A stretch of 64,000 nucleotides of DNA, from NCBI GenBank assembly GCA_036250225.1, contig JAPZLL010000041.1, positions 186,001 to 250,000 on the forward strand, read 5' to 3'. A program made the translations under genes and the position numbers. Each line of letters opens with the position of its first letter. The first letter of the stretch is position 1. This DNA is from Cercophora sp. LCS_1 (Eukaryota > Ascomycota > Sordariomycetes > Sordariales > Lasiosphaeriaceae). Below, piece after piece: positions 41,454-54,078 of this stretch. The notes beneath the pieces were generated by a model, which was not told the origin of the DNA, searched no databases, and worked only from the letters and a program-made list of their open reading frames with translations.

Positions 41454-43389
41454 TCATGGTTCCTCTCCCTCTTCATACACCCTCGCGTTGGCCGCGTACT
41501 CCCGGATGCTGCTCACCACGTAGTCCTCAATCTCATCTCCTCGTCCTGCCGCAATCCTCAGAATCAACTCGTTCAGGTTCTGCCTCCCCAAAATATCCAC
41601 ATGGTCCGCAGTATTCGGCCCGCCCCTCGGGTTGAACCTTTCCGGCTCATGTGGCATCTCCACCACTTTGACCTTGACCCCTGCGGGGTTGTACCTCTTG
41701 ATATTCCAGCCCCTATTGCACATGTACCCGGTGCTCATGAGATTGACCGTCCCATCGCCCTCGCCCATGACAACACCATGATCTGTTTGTCCCTGGATCA
41801 GGGCTGTGTCGATGGTCATGTTCAAGAACGTGGGCAGCGGTGTCTCGGGTGGACGGTAGTAGTACCCGCGCTCCGTCGGTTTCCCGACGCCGTAAAAGCA
41901 GTAGATTTTGAGAGACGGGGCAAGAGGTAGACGTGTCTCAAGGGGGTTGATCCATTTTCTCGGGTCTTTCTCGTTGGCTTCGATTTGTGCCGTACTATGA
42001 GCTACGCCGTATGAGTAAGCGCCCTTGACCTGGTCCCGGTACCAGGGTTCGGTGGTGTTGAAGATGTATTCCATGGCGTCGTCAACGGTGAAGTTGCGGT
42101 TGGGTATTGAAGTCCAGTTTTGGTCAGAGCGGAAGTTCAGAAAAGACCCAAAGCTGTGGTCCTGCTCTGGTTGGTCATCGGGTGCCCAGTTGAGGTCACC
42201 CCAGATGGCATTGCCACCCATCGGCAGCATGGAGGACATGCCGGGCATGGCGCGGAAGATTTCGGCGCGCTCTTCTTTGGACAGAAACTTCTCCAGCCCA
42301 TAGACCGCGAAGGAGTTGAGTTGTGCCGTGTCGCGCATCTCGCCAGAGAGGATAGCCGATATGTCCTTGACTGCGCCAAGCATGCAGCCGCTGACGTTGA
42401 TCCAGGCTTCAATGTGTTTCTCTACCCAGTCGGCGCCGCCCCCGCCGCCTAGAGGGGATGCAACCCAATGGAAGAAATAGTAGACCACCTGGCTGCCCAT
42501 GCTGTGTGAGGTAAGAACAACCTTTTTGTTCTGGATTTGCGCGGCCATCTCAATGTGAGACCTTAGGCGAGAAAAGTATTGGTCTCGCTTTTCAAGGTTG
42601 GGGTACGCAAGACGCCAATCGTACGCAGCGGTATACGATGTCGTCGAATCGTAACCCAGGGATGCCAAGTTTTCTATGATCTTGTTCCATATCCAGTACC
42701 CGGTGATGAAGAAGTCGGTCGCGTCGAATCCCTGGGCAGCACGCAGTTTGATATCCGGGGGGTCCAGTCCCGTTTCCTTATCCAGCATAATATGTCTCTT
42801 CCAAGTGTCTTTATCCATCACTAGCGCCCTCATCATGGTCCAGCTGCCCCATAATCGCTTCCGAAAGTACGGTCGGGAGATGTTCGACGTCCCCCATGAT
42901 TCGAGGCCGGTGGAGATGACGCCGGGAACCAATACCATCGGATGGCTGACCGAGAGGCCTTCGGATCGCACCTTAAGTCCGACGGTGAATGCGTCATAGC
43001 TTTCGAGGAAGTCGCGTTCGCCATTCTGGATTTCGTGAGTTGACGTCGCCCGCAGATACATGTCTCTGACTTACAACAAGTTCCCGCATGTCCCTCACAA
43101 GACCAGCGGGCAAGACATCGAACAAGCTATCCATGCCCAGCCCACCTATCTCGGGGAAGTCTATCAGGTCATTGCTCTTGGCAAAGAAGCCTGCCGCTAT
43201 TATTCCAAACAAACTCCCCAGCAGGAAAATCGCTGTCGTCTTGCGCTTCTTCTGTCTCTGTTGAACAACCGTCACTTTCTTGCCCCCAGGCTTCGAAGGG
43301 CTTCCATCGCGTGGGGTCGGTGGCTCGGAGGGAGTCGGCGTCAGTGTCTCCGCGACAGGCGGACCGCGTCTTCGGAGGTTGTTCGCCAT
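41454..43389 (-). CDS. LRO1: Phospholipid:diacylglycerol acyltransferase LRO1
   Basis: LCAT-family enzyme that moves an acyl chain from a phospholipid to diacylglycerol to make triacylglycerol at the ER. Two exons, in order of translation 43389-43075 and 43025-41454, joined across a 49-bp intron (GTAAGT ... CCAG), give 628 residues (yeast Lro1 is 661). A basic cytosolic N-terminus (MANNLRRRGPPVAETLTPTP, then QQRQKKRK) precedes one TM (TTAIFLLGSLFGIIAAGFFA, about 51-70). The lumenal domain has the lid SWGTSNISRPYFRKRLWGSW, nucleophile motif VLTSHSMGSQVV (Ser about 280), Asp in GEGDGTVNLMST, His in NTADHVDILG, and N-glycosylation sites (NWTS, NFTV, NTTE, NMTI). The triad is intact. It is divergent from NAA30. 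Confidence 0.95.
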
Positions 43390-43920
43390 GTGATTGCGTC
43401 GCGACACTCTTGGATCGGTGAAGGGAGGGTGTGTTGTTGAGCGATTTGCTCGCGGTTTAAGCACCGTTGGCGGCGCAAACCCACCAGCGCACAAATCACA
43501 GCAACAAATTCGCAGAATCGAGTCCAGGGAGAGTCTCTGGCTGGGCGTTGCGCGCGACCGCTGATGAGCCGTTGTCGTCGCAGCCAATTGCAGATTCCCT
43601 CTTGACAGGCGGGTCGTTTGGAGCTCGGTAGGGTTGTGACGCAACCACTCAAGGATGCAAGACATGGGTTGGGGTCCACTTGGGCGCCAAGCCTCGCTGG
43701 TGGGAGGCTTAACATGTGAAAGGCCGCTCAAACGGCCAGGAACTGCCAGGATCACGGCTTCCGGACTCTCCACCATCAGCTCCAGCTCGTGGCTGTCGTG
43801 GTCCATTCCATGGTAAACCCTCACCGCAGATGAGAATTACGGATCACGCACCAACTTGCTACAGCTCAGGACCCCCCGTTGCACATCAAATTCTCACCAC
43901 AGCGTGACCGCCACCCCGCA
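43390..43920. promoter_or_regulatory. Bidirectional promoter region LRO1 / NAA30
   Basis: 531 bp between divergent starts. The LRO1 frame is open upstream to 43824, but the product begins naturally at the MANN... ATG. No motif was assigned. Confidence 0.55.
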
Positions 43921-44554
43921 ATGAACACCCCGCGCGCCGCACAGCTGCCAACTGAACTGAAGTACATCCAATATGAGCATTCACTCGAGGCACAGTTCTT
44001 GCCAGCAATCAGGGCCCTCATCTCAAAGGATCTCAGTGAGCCGTACAGTATCTACGTCTATCGCTATTTCCTCTACCAATGGGGTCACCTCTGCTACATG
44101 GTACGGCTTCTTGCGCTCATCCGATGTACCTCTTGATCTGACAGCTTCTTCGCACATGCAGGCGCTAGACCCAGTCGACTCATCCCTCATCGGTGTCATC
44201 ATCTGCAAACTGGAACACCATGCTGCGCACTCGACCCCAACTCTCCGTGGGTACATCGCCATGCTGGCCGTCGCGGCCCCATACCGGGGACATGGAGTGG
44301 CAACGGCATTGGTGAAAAAGGCCATCGGTGCGATGACGTCCAAGAATGCCGATGAGATTGTCCTGGAAACTGAGGAGACCAACATCCCGGCGATGAGACT
44401 CTACGAACGTCTTGGATTTCTAAGGTCGAAGAAGCTTCATCGGTATTATCTCAACGGCAACAGCGCGTACAGGTTGGTGTTGCTCCTCAAGCACATTGAT
44501 GCTGATGCCGCCGCCGATTTGTCTCTGGACGATATGGATATGGTGCAGAGATAG
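43921..44554 (+). CDS. NAA30: N-alpha-acetyltransferase 30, NatC catalytic subunit
   Basis: GNAT acetyltransferase (yeast Mak3) that acetylates N-termini of the Met-Leu/Ile/Phe type as part of NatC. Two exons, 43921-44100 and 44162-44554, with a 61-bp intron (GTACGG ... ATGCAG), give 190 residues. Conserved features are LSEPYSIYVYRYFLYQWGHL near residues 38-57, CKLEHH and RGYIAMLAVAAPYRGHGVAT with the acetyl-CoA motif RGHGVA, then EIVLETEETNIPAMRLYERL and LGFLRSKKLHRYYLNG, the standard NAA30 substrate-binding end. The tail is acidic (DADAAADLSLDDMD). All expected elements are present. Confidence 0.94.
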
Positions 44555-44871
44555 CCTTGTCATGTTGTTAGAAGATTCGTGTTTCTTTTTGGCACAGCGG
44601 TACATTATCTGCGCCGTCTCAGTTCCATGCTGGCGTGGCGAAATCGTGAAGGTTGGTGTAGTGGGGGCAGGGCAAGCGGGCGTTGGTTGTGCGGGTTTTT
44701 GCATATCCCTTGAGCTTGAACATCTCGCTTCAAGGGAAACAGCTGTCTTAACTTGGGATATTCAACGGGCACAGGGACTTTGGTAGACGGGCATACAAGT
44801 ATCCCCCCTTCAAGTATCTCGACTTTATTGCAAAGTAAACTACAGGTGACAGTACGGGCCTGTTACGCTTG
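44555..44871. other. Intergenic between convergent NAA30 and DUF1917 gene
   Basis: 317 bp; shared 3' flank of two convergent genes. No feature recognised. Confidence 0.5.
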
Positions 44872-45874
44872 CTATTTGCTCGCGAAATGCTCCTTAATAT
44901 AGGCAAACACTTTATTTGACGAATACTACGGCTAGGTTAGCTGGCGCCTAAAGGCCGAGGATCAAGACCTTACCATGGACGCGGGTATGTCCCACTCATT
45001 CCCACCATATATGTTCAAGTAAGTCCAGGCATCTGTTGCTGTCAGCGATGGCCAAAGATGAAACGGAAAATACTAACCACACTTGTAGTAAATTTGCCTT
45101 CCACCCTGTCTCACCAACTCCAGTTGTCTCAGCCGGTTCAGAACTCTCGCAATGTCCTCCTCGTCCCTGAAGTCCGATGTATAGACGCAAATGAGTCGCT
45201 CCCGCTCAGAAGAGGTCCGAGTCTGGACCTTGGCCAATACTCCCAGCTCGTTTTGTATCGTTGCTTTTGCTACCGTTTCCCAAGCCTCGTTGACATCACC
45301 TGGCTCTGGGAACAGCATCCATTTCCCAGATAGCATATTGCACGAAGCTGCCAACCCCTTCAGATCCTTGATCGCCGTCTCACGTTCTTTGGCAATAGCC
45401 CTCTTGGTAGCGAAGGGTGTTTTGGTGCTTGCACTCGTCTTTTTCATGAATTCGGAGAGTAGTTCAAGCCTCTCCGTGCCGCCCTGAATAAACCGAACAT
45501 GTTCCTCAACGTCTTCCTTCTTAGGTATGAATGGGTTTGCAGCCCAAATCCAGTCCAGCCCCGATTCGAGGCGGTCAGTCGTTGCGGGCGGTAGTCGAGC
45601 AAGGAAGTCATCAACACTCTCGCCCAGCTGCCAGGCCCCTGGGCTACCCTCTAATATGTTGTGTAAGCGACCCTTCGAAGTTATGTTGCTGGGATCCTGG
45701 CGAGGAAAGAGTGTGTTGACTCGATCATGGGCTTTCCACCACTCCTCAACAGCGAAGCTGTCGACCCGCTCCTCAAGGGCTGAGATGGTCTCTTCATCAC
45801 CTGAAGGCGTGAGCGTGAGCAAAACACCAGGTCTTGGCGAGAAACAAACCATAAAAATCCGAGTCCGAATCCAT
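44872..45874 (-). CDS. DUF1917 / Bles03-family protein (UPF0696, human C11orf68 type)
   Basis: Four exons, in order of translation: 45874-45850 (25 bp), 45800-45078, 45032-44974, 44925-44872, giving 286 residues. The first splice joins MDSDSDFYG to DEETISALEERVDSFAVEEW; an in-frame ATG eight codons upstream (45898) is an alternative start. The C-terminal half carries the family signature: SGKWMLFPEPGDVNEAWETV, AKATIQNELGVLAKV, RERLICVYTSDFRDEEDI and GGRQIYYKCDAWTYLNIYGG, ending NEWDIPASMYSSNKVFAYIK. Introns are 49, 45 and 48 bp. The fold of the human relative resembles the cap-binding protein eIF4E, so an RNA-related role is often suggested; this is inference, and function is unknown. Confidence 0.82.
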
Positions 45875-46291
45875 CAGTGAAATACCCGGGATATGCATGC
45901 GACACCCTCTCGCTCGATACGGTGTTGTTGCCCTCAACGAGTTAACATAGTGGAGCCAACCGAGGTGGCTGGTGATTGCAGCCAAAGAATTTTGAAAAGG
46001 GGACCTCTCTCAATGGACGAGACTCTTGATAGATACCTAAGGTGGTTCATTTCAGGATCAAAAACACGGGAAGGGTTGGCTCGGCATGAACTCATTATTA
46101 TCACTGGTTTTGGGGAGGAACTTTCAGGGTTGCTGAGCTGCCTTAGCTGCCCAGCCCCGAAAAAGCAACTTCAACCCCTCGGGTGCGTTCCCCGGCGTTC
46201 ATCCACGAACCTCAACCAAACAAAAGCAGCGCCGTCGTCAAGGATTCTTCAAATCACAGGGGTTAAAACCTGGTTGTTGCGTCGCGGGAAA
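45875..46291. promoter_or_regulatory. Divergent intergenic region DUF1917 gene / DPH7
   Basis: 417 bp between divergent starts. The DPH7 frame is open upstream from 45893, but the family start is ATG 46292 (AAAATGG context). Confidence 0.5.
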
Positions 46292-47538
46292 ATGGCGGAG
46301 TCAACTGAGGCCATCACTCCGATTGCCTCGATCCAGTCTCTGCAATTGGATCTTCCGCCCAGCTGCGTGGAATTTTGCCCAAAATATCCTTCCTACTTTC
46401 TGGTCGGAACGTACAACCTGCAAAAAGATGAAGATGCTCCCGCCCTGGACGGAGACGAGGAAGAGCCCGAGGTGCCAGGCCCCGTCAAAACCCAAAATCG
46501 CACCGGGAGCATCGTTGCGTTCCGCCTCTCCGAGAAAATCCTGTGAGCTGCGCAGTGCCAACACAACGCACAAAAATCTGACTTGAGGGCAGAACACATA
46601 TCCAGACGGAACCACAACCGTCCGCAATTTTGGATCTTCGCTTCAATCCTAACGAGGGACATCATGAGTTTTGCGCAGTGGTATCCAGTACTGCAACCCT
46701 GGCTATGTTCAGGCTTTGTCCTGAGGAAACTCAACCTCTGGAGCATCTCAAGACCATGAGCATGGCTGACATGGTGAAGGATTCAAATGGACCTGCGCCT
46801 GAGACCGACGTCTTGTTCTTGCAGTTTTGCTGGCACCCCTCCAAAGCTGATCTCATTGCCGTCTCGACGTCGTCAGGAGGGGTGTATTTGGTCAGCCTTG
46901 GGGAGGAGTGGGTGCTTCACCCGGAACCGGTGACGACACACTCTCTCGAGCCCTGGTGTGTGGCCATTTCCCCATCTCTCAGTTCTGTCGGCGATGGATT
47001 CACCCTGTTTTCCGGAGGAGACGATGCCGTCCTGCGCTACAGGGCTTGCAACTGCCTCGGGAATGAAACGGACGTAGGATACACCTTTGGTGATTTTACT
47101 CAGGTTGTCAAGAGGCATCATGATGCTGGTGTTACAGCCATCCTTCCTCTGGGCTTGAAAGAAGACAACAGTGAACTGGTTGTGACAGGGAGCTATGATG
47201 ACCACATCAGATTGTTTTGCGTTGGGGAAACTGCCTTTCAAACAAAGAAGCTGGCAGAAAGCAATCTCGGGGGCGGTGTCTGGCGTCTGAAAGTCATTGG
47301 GCACCAAGAAGCAAAGACAAGAATATTGGCTTCGTGCATGCATGCTGGAGCGAGAATTGTCGACTTGGTAAAGAAGCCAGAGGGTCAATACGAGTTTCGT
47401 GTTGTTGGCAGCTTTGTGGAGCACGAGAGCATGAACTACGGCTGTGACTTCCAGGTTGGCGGGGCGGGTGGTCTATCAATCGTATCAACCAGCTTTTACG
47501 ACAAGTTGCTGTGTTTGTGGGAACCATCTGAGCCATAA
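46292..47538 (+). CDS. DPH7: Diphthine methyl ester hydrolase DPH7 (WD-repeat protein, yeast Rrt2)
   Basis: WD40 enzyme acting late in diphthamide synthesis on elongation factor 2, removing the extra methyl group before amidation. Two exons, 46292-46542 and 46593-47538, give 398 residues (yeast Rrt2 is 387). The 50-bp intron has donor GTGAGC, branch CTGAC and acceptor GGCAG; two other AGs just upstream (46587, 46558) do not keep frame. WD-like blades include CVEFCPKYPSYFLVGTYNL, PSAILDLRFNPNEGHHEF, VLFLQFCWHPSKADLIAVST and GFTLFSGGDDAVLRYRACNC; the conserved active-site blade is HHDAGVTAILPL with SELVVTGSYDDHIRLF, followed by NLGGGVWRLKVIGHQ and a last blade ending DKLLCLWEPSEP. The N-terminal region carries a fungal acidic insert (DEDAPALDGDEEEPEVPG). 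Confidence 0.9.
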
Positions 47539-48196
47539 GGTTGCAGGTTAGATCAAAGAAACAAACAGTCAGATATGTTAAGAATGAAACATGATGGACG
47601 GGAGTGGAATCCCAAATTTCACATTTCTTTCTGTACAAGTTATGTTGGTTGGGAATCCCCTCTGCCAGAACGGCAGAAACGAAGCGCACTAATCAGTGAC
47701 GCAATTCCTCCAGATCAGCCTGCTGCAGGAACCTTATCGCTGGAATGGGACCGCCTGCAGTCGGAGAAAAACCTCACCGCCTTCCATTTAGGGATGAAGT
47801 AGTGCCCCGCGCGACTAAAAGAGTGTCGCGCCTGAGCGCGCCTGACATTGGACTTGTTGGAGAACGGTGTGAATCACACCTTCCCGTAACAATCGGTGAG
47901 AGAAAGCAAAACGGCAAATAAGCCCTCCTTCTCTTGAAACGAGGCTTTGCAGATTGCCATTGAAGACAGAAACTAGATATATTCTAGGATACCCGTTCTC
48001 GTTCTCGGATCCCCTCCCAGAATCATTCCCGTCGCTTTCCAATTTAACGCTGCGCTCTTGTCGTCTGACTTTACTTTCCGCACAAACCACCTGAATGATT
48101 TCCACTTGAGCCACCCCGGTGGCCCATCCTTCTCCATTTACACCGCCAGAAATCCGACCGTCGAGCTTGATTCAGCCTTTCCACACTGATCACGCC
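47539..48196. other. Intergenic, DPH7 to MSN5
   Basis: About 660 bp between tandem genes. It holds the MSN5 promoter and leader; the 80 bp before the ATG is C-rich. A short inverted GC-rich pair (GTCGCGCCTGAGCGCG) is at 47824-47839. Confidence 0.5.
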
Positions 48197-51100
48197 ATGG
48201 AGAGTGTTGGGTCGAACGGAGCTGGCGGCCCAGCCGGTACCGAAATTCTGGCTCGAATTCACGATGCGCTCAAGGTCGTTCACGATCCACACACCCCCAA
48301 CGATACCCGACAGCAAGCGCAAACATTTCTCGAGGACGTCAAGACCCTCGCAGAAGCCCCTGACCACGGGTCTAGCCTCGCCGCTGATAAATCTCACCCG
48401 CCGATCGTCCAACATTACGGGCTCTCTCTTCTCGAACATGCCATCAAACACAAGTGGGCCGAGTATAGCGAAGGTCAGCGCGTGTACATTCGCGGCTGCG
48501 TGTTGCATCTTTCCGAAATGGTTTCAAGAAACGACCCGCCATACTTGAGGAGCAAGATCGCACAGTTATGGGTTGAAGTTGCGAAGCGGTGCTGGGCTGC
48601 GGACTGGATGGACATGGACGACCTACTTGTCCAGCTATGGCAAGTCCCTGATTCGCCAGTACACAAGGAGTTCGTTTTGCAGATTCTGGAAATACTCTCG
48701 GAAGAAATCTTCAACGGTGAGGATATCGTCGTGGGCATTCGCGAAGGGGCGCTCAGCAAGGCTTGCGTCGAAATCTTCACGCCGGCTGCTGTCTTGACGG
48801 AAGCTTTCCCGAACAGACAAGTCGGGCCCAACGTTCGCTCTGGAGACGAGGGGTGGATCAACAGAATCGCACTTTTCGTCAACGAGTGCATGGGGAATGT
48901 TGAGCAGAATGAGGAAGTCAAGACATGTGCAATCCGCGCTCTTGCCGTCTTGAACTCGGTGGTCCCCTGGGCTATCCCCAAGGCCATCGACGTCACGGGG
49001 TGCCGACAGATCGTCTGCAATTGCATGGCTACTCGGAGTGTTTCGGTCCAGCGAGCGGCGTTGGAGGTGCTGCATTCCCTGTATTCCAGATCAACCTTCA
49101 CCCATGCTGAGTTCGTCCCTCTCGTGGCTCCCATGTACGGCAACGACATCGTGGATCTCTTTACGAAACTTTTTGAGTGGTCCAAGGTTGATGTTCATGA
49201 TCTTGACGACGACAAATATCAGTTCGCGAAGAAGTTCTCAGAGATGATTTCCTGCGTGGGTAACTACCTGGATAGGAAGTTCACCTCGATACCCCCGACA
49301 GTCAACATCGAGAGATTCTTGCATCTTTTGATCCTGGTTGTGCAAAGCCAGAGTCTTGTGGTTTCCATTCCCGTTCTTGTCACCTGGACGCGCCTCTTGA
49401 ACCACAAAGCCCTTGGTCCAGCCGCTGCCAACACCTCTCTTGTCGTTGCTCTCTTGGAGCTTTGCAGCGCACGTTTACTACGGTATGAGAACCTTCCTGA
49501 AGATACCGAAGACCCGACCTACCTGCTCCTGCTTGAGGATACCGACACCATTCCCGAGCGCCACGCCTTCCTCGGCAACTACCGCCGGTACAGTATCCAG
49601 ATCATTGAGAGTATTGTTCAGCTTAAGCTGGTCGATTCGTTCGCCTATATTCTTTCGCAGGCCGAAAACGCATTCAAGGCCCTTTACGACGGCGAGCCTT
49701 CTTTGAGTCGTGAGTTGAACGTTCCTCACTGTACCTCCCTTAGCTAACCCATGCAGCTGCAAATTACTCGAAAAACTCGATGCCGGTGCTCAAAGTGGAT
49801 GCCCATTCCACAGTCATTGAAGCGGCACTCAAGGGCTTCGCCAAGTGGAGGTCTGCTCATGCGAAGACCCCAGATGAGGTACACCTCAAGGACAACAATG
49901 CCTAGGGTAAAAAGGCTGACTAGTGACAGGAGTACACCTCGACACTCAAAGCTGTCGAGAGCAAGTTTGAGGAATGGTGCGGCAGTCTGCTAGAGATGAA
50001 GTTTGAGGTGCGTGAAAATGGTTTCGAGTCTAACAGCATCCTAACACTATTTTAGGATCCGCTGATACGCAAACGTGTTCTCGAGCTGCTTGTGGCGTTC
50101 TCAGTCACGGCGCTGGACAACAACCCGAACTTTATGCTGCAAGTTCTGCAACACATTCTCATGACATGGCCAACATTGCAGCCGGAGCACAAGCTATACA
50201 ACGATGCCATCAGGGATCTTCAAAACGAGAGCATGGTAGAACTCCAGAGGCTTGCATCCAAGATGCCAGACCATCTCCTTGTAAGTCAACGAGGTTAGAT
50301 ACAAGTATTGTGGTTGACGTGTTCTAGGATGTGTATGATCAGCTTGAAGGACGCGTTCAGGAGATGATAGCCTCGGGAAATTTGGACGAGAAACGACAAA
50401 TTGCCTACCGAAGCTTTCTATTCATCATCATGTATGTGCTCATCTTGTTCCTTAGGAACCGACAAGCACTAATGCTTGCACAGTCACCGCGCCAGCCGTG
50501 TCGATCCGGATGTCAGACTCAACCGTCTTGCGGCATTCATTGATCCAGTGAAGGACAGATGGAGGGATCAGTCTTTACAACAGTCTCTTTCATCCTTTGA
50601 TGGATTCTGCCAGATCATGGGGCTCGACAAGGCCCAGGCGTATCTGGCACAGCGGCGCATCCACGAGATCCAAGACTGGGGTTCCACCGAGCTCGATGAA
50701 GTTGGACTGGCGTTGCAGAATGAACTCGAACAGAGACAAACTGTGAGTAGCTGCATTCCCGGTCCTTGGGCCAACTAACACGCGTTTTAGATGCTGCCAC
50801 TGCGAATAACCAAGTCGTTTTTAACGTACTCGGTCGAAAAACTCGACAAAGGCTCACCCCCGTATATGGCGTCTTGCGCCCTATGGCAGGATGGATTTCC
50901 GCTCATCCTCCCAGAGCTGCTGAAATTCTTGAGGTGGGGTTTCCCGTGCATTTCTGTGCTGGTTTTTGGCTCACGACACATTTAGCTATGCACACGCATG
51001 CCACGATGCCAAGAACTGGAGTCTGCTCCCCGATGAGATGCGATCAGTTGTTGGCAGAGTCCTGACGGACCGGTTCTGGCAGGCTGGCATCTCGGAAGGA

Positions 51101-52393
51101 AGTAAGGACGACTTTTATGCCAGAGTCCTCGAGAAGAAGGGCACGCTCGAGGGGTTGGCTTCGTCCATCCGCGGGGCCGTAAGATTTGTGCGCGAGACGT
51201 GTTATGCCATCATATACTGTATGAGCCGTCTCGACGTCCAGTTCTATGGCTTTACCGAGCTGCCGGGGCCCTTGGCAAACGCATTATTCGCGGATGCGAT
51301 TTCGCTGTCGTCTCACCAAGTGATCAACCTCCTCAACCTGGTTCGATATTTGGTGGATCGCTGCCCCATCGAGCTTCGGGCTCACTTTCTGCCCCCGATT
51401 CTAGCGACCTGTTTCCAGCAAATGGACATGAAGATAAGTTCCGAGTGGGAAGCGCTGGAGCAACAAGGGGAGGTGCAGGCCGCCGGGGAGCGACTTACGG
51501 AAGAGATGAAGGCTGAGAGCATCCTCAGGCAACTAACCTATGCAGCAGTCATCATGGTTGCCGACTTCCTAGACCCAGCGAAGATTGGTAAGCTCGCCAT
51601 CTCAAGCAAATCAACTCAACTAATCCCGATAGGTGGTCCAAGTGTCTCCGACAAGCCCGACAGCAACGGGAGCAGACACCCTCCTCTCCGCAAGTTCTGC
51701 CTTGTCAACTCGTCTATCGTCGTTCCTCTCCTCACATTTTGCGCCCACGCCATCCGCATGCACGACGGTCGCTGCTGCGGCGTCGTCCTTCGCGTCTTCC
51801 GCTCCATCATCCCCGAGTTCCAGGGCGGCCAGAAGCCGGTCGGTACAGCTCACGACGAATTCCCTATCCCGGAGGGTACAGCGCAGGAGATCCGTGAATT
51901 CATCTCAAGCGAGGTCCTCAGAGCAGCGATATCGTCACTTCACGATCCATACTTTGTGGACGTACAAAAAGATCTTGGAACCTTGATCGCATCGATTCTG
52001 GTTCACTACGCCGGACAAACCCCTACGCCGAGGGACATTCTGGCAGGCTTGCCTGGGGTCAGGGCACAGGACGTTGACGAAACGATCCGGAATCTCGGAA
52101 GACAGGGCCTCAACAGCAGACAGCAACGAGCAATCATCCTCGACCTGCTCAAGGACTTGAAGGGTGTGAGCATCCATGAGATGGGCAAAGTGAGCAAGAG
52201 CGTTGGTGTCACCTCAGGCGTTGGCGTTGGCATTGGAAGCGCTAGGAGCTCAGGTCCCAGGAAGGGGGCAAGGACCAAGATGGCGCAAGAGTTCATGACG
52301 ACACCGGCCGAGTCTGCTGGAGCAGAGGACGGGGTTCCTAGGAAGAGCCCCGATCTGGAGGGGGTGGCAGGCATGTTTGCCGAGGGCTCTTAG
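48197..52393 (+). CDS. MSN5: Karyopherin MSN5 / exportin-5
   Basis: Importin-beta-type transport receptor (yeast Msn5, animal exportin-5) that exports phosphoproteins and, in relatives, structured RNAs. Nine exons: 48197-49709, 49757-49878, 49930-50007, 50056-50280, 50328-50431, 50484-50742, 50791-50933, 50986-51587, 51633-52393, giving 1268 residues. Introns are 45-52 bp. The N-terminal HEAT region carries the XPO5 pattern SHPPIVQHYGLSLLEHAIKH, LRSKIAQLWVEVAKRCWAAD and VNECMGNVEQNEEVKTCAIR; the middle has FLFIIIHRASRVDPDVRLNR and YMASCALWQDGFPLILPELL; the end contains RHPPLRKFCLVNSSIVVPLL and ILDLLKDLKGVSIHEM. The last intron (51588-51632, GTAAGC, branch ACTAAT) is 45 bp with no stop, so the unspliced frame stays open; splicing gives DPAKIGGPSVSDK. 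Confidence 0.92.
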
Positions 52394-54078
52394 TAGTTAC
52401 TGGGAGGATTACCTGTCCCTCTGTTAGCGAACCCGCTACAGGATTGTCATGGTTCCTTTTCCTAGGGACACAGCAACTTGGCGAAGATGTTGTCTCTCGA
52501 GAAGGAGGAAGTCCACCGCAGGGAGTGATTGAACCAGGTGACTGAGTCCAACCCTTTTCGGTGGACCGGTCAGGCAGGGGTCGGCGCCAAGAAGGAACAG
52601 CCGCGAGGGTGGAAGGAGATTCACCTTGTAATGTAGCATCCGGGGTTCTCGGGGACACAAGGCGTAGGCGTGCAGATCGCGCAAAACAGCGGCCATTAGC
52701 GTGAAAAAAGGAAACCAAAAGAGAGAAAAAAAACAAAAACATAGCCTATGGGTAGTTTAGATCATGGTATGTAGGGTGGATAGGGTTAGATACCAAAGAA
52801 TCACTACAAGTTTTTCTCATCAAAGTATCTGGGCGCGGCGGTGCTATACTATGCTTCCTCCTGCGCATGCACAGTGACTTGGACGGTGAGGAAACAATGG
52901 AACAGACAGCATCTTGTTGACCCGGTTTTTAAGGTTCGTTGCGCTCAGTCCGAACCGACCGGCGACCGGGGCGGGGTCGGAAGGCCCGGCAGTTGGCGCA
53001 CCAGGTTCAGGTCGCGCTGCTTAAATCCTTAGTGGGCGGGGCTGGGTGGCTTCCTCACCGGTAGCACCCAAGAACCTGCAGCTGCCGCAGCGGGTGATCA
53101 TCACGCCCTTGTTTCCCTTCCTTCCCCACTTTGGGCGGTGGAGGTTTTTTTTTACACTTGCTTTTGCTGCGAGACAGCGGTCGCGGCAGGTGTGATGGCG
53201 ATGCGGGAATGCAGAGATGATGGGCACAGGTAGGGGGGTTCGAGGCCAGGCCCTCGACTCGAATGATGGGCTGGCTGTCAAAGCGTAAACTTGACACAGG
53301 CGGGGAGGGGGTGTTTTGAACGGGCCAAGAGGTGTGAAGTTCATGCGTGAGGCTTTGTTGCGCTGGGTGGGGTCCGAGGTGTGGTCGAGGATTTGGAGAA
53401 CGCATGATTTGGAATTGTTGGTGATGCTTATACACTACGTGGGGTTAGGTTCGCCGAGAGGACAATGTCTTTGTTTTAAAAGTTCGGATTGTTTGTTGTT
53501 GACGAGGTGTGAATGGCGCGCGTAGTGGCCAAGGCTGAGAATCCAGCGTCCCCGGTTTCCCCCTTTTGTCCGGAGGTGAGGGGAGACTGGAACGGGTGAG
53601 ATGTAAGGGTATATACGGGGAGCGCACCGCAGGGAATGACACTGAGGTTTGAGTATCTTTTATTTGGAGAAATTGAGAAACGTCTTCTTCTTTTGGAGTT
53701 TGGACCGAGGTATCGACGACAACTTCGGGGACACACCCTGGAAAGCGCTGCCGAGCCAGCCCGATCTAGAATAAACGGTGTTAGCCGTTTTCGAGCGTTC
53801 GCAGATGCTTGGTGGTGTGGAAGGCAAGGTGTGCCGCCAAGGTTCGACCGGGGTTTGTGCTGGAGGGGGTTTGATCGATCTGGTGTTCAAAAGGGCTTCT
53901 CGAACCTCGCGACGCTTGAATATCGACCCGCTGCACCCCCGAAGTCGATCTGTATGCGCGTTTTGTTCCGCGCAGAGCTAGCTGTTTCCGCGTTTTTTTG
54001 TTTGGGTTGATCGACTGATCGACTCGACGGGATCGTGTGTTTACACTTCGGCCCGGGATCGACGACGACGGCATCACC
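52394..54078. other. Intergenic, MSN5 to Zn2Cys6 gene
   Basis: About 1.7 kb, unusually long for two tandem genes. No frame on either strand is recognisable. Long upstream regions are common for regulatory genes; this stretch probably holds the promoter and leader of the transcription factor. A pyrimidine/purine-skewed tract with a T-run is at 53145-53165. Confidence 0.45.

Noticed and set aside
41454..47538. A lipid or translation-modification gene cluster
   Set aside because: LRO1, NAA30, the DUF1917 gene and DPH7 are unrelated housekeeping genes with independent orientations; EFM5 and DPH7 both act on elongation factors but are 32 kb apart, so no cluster is supported.
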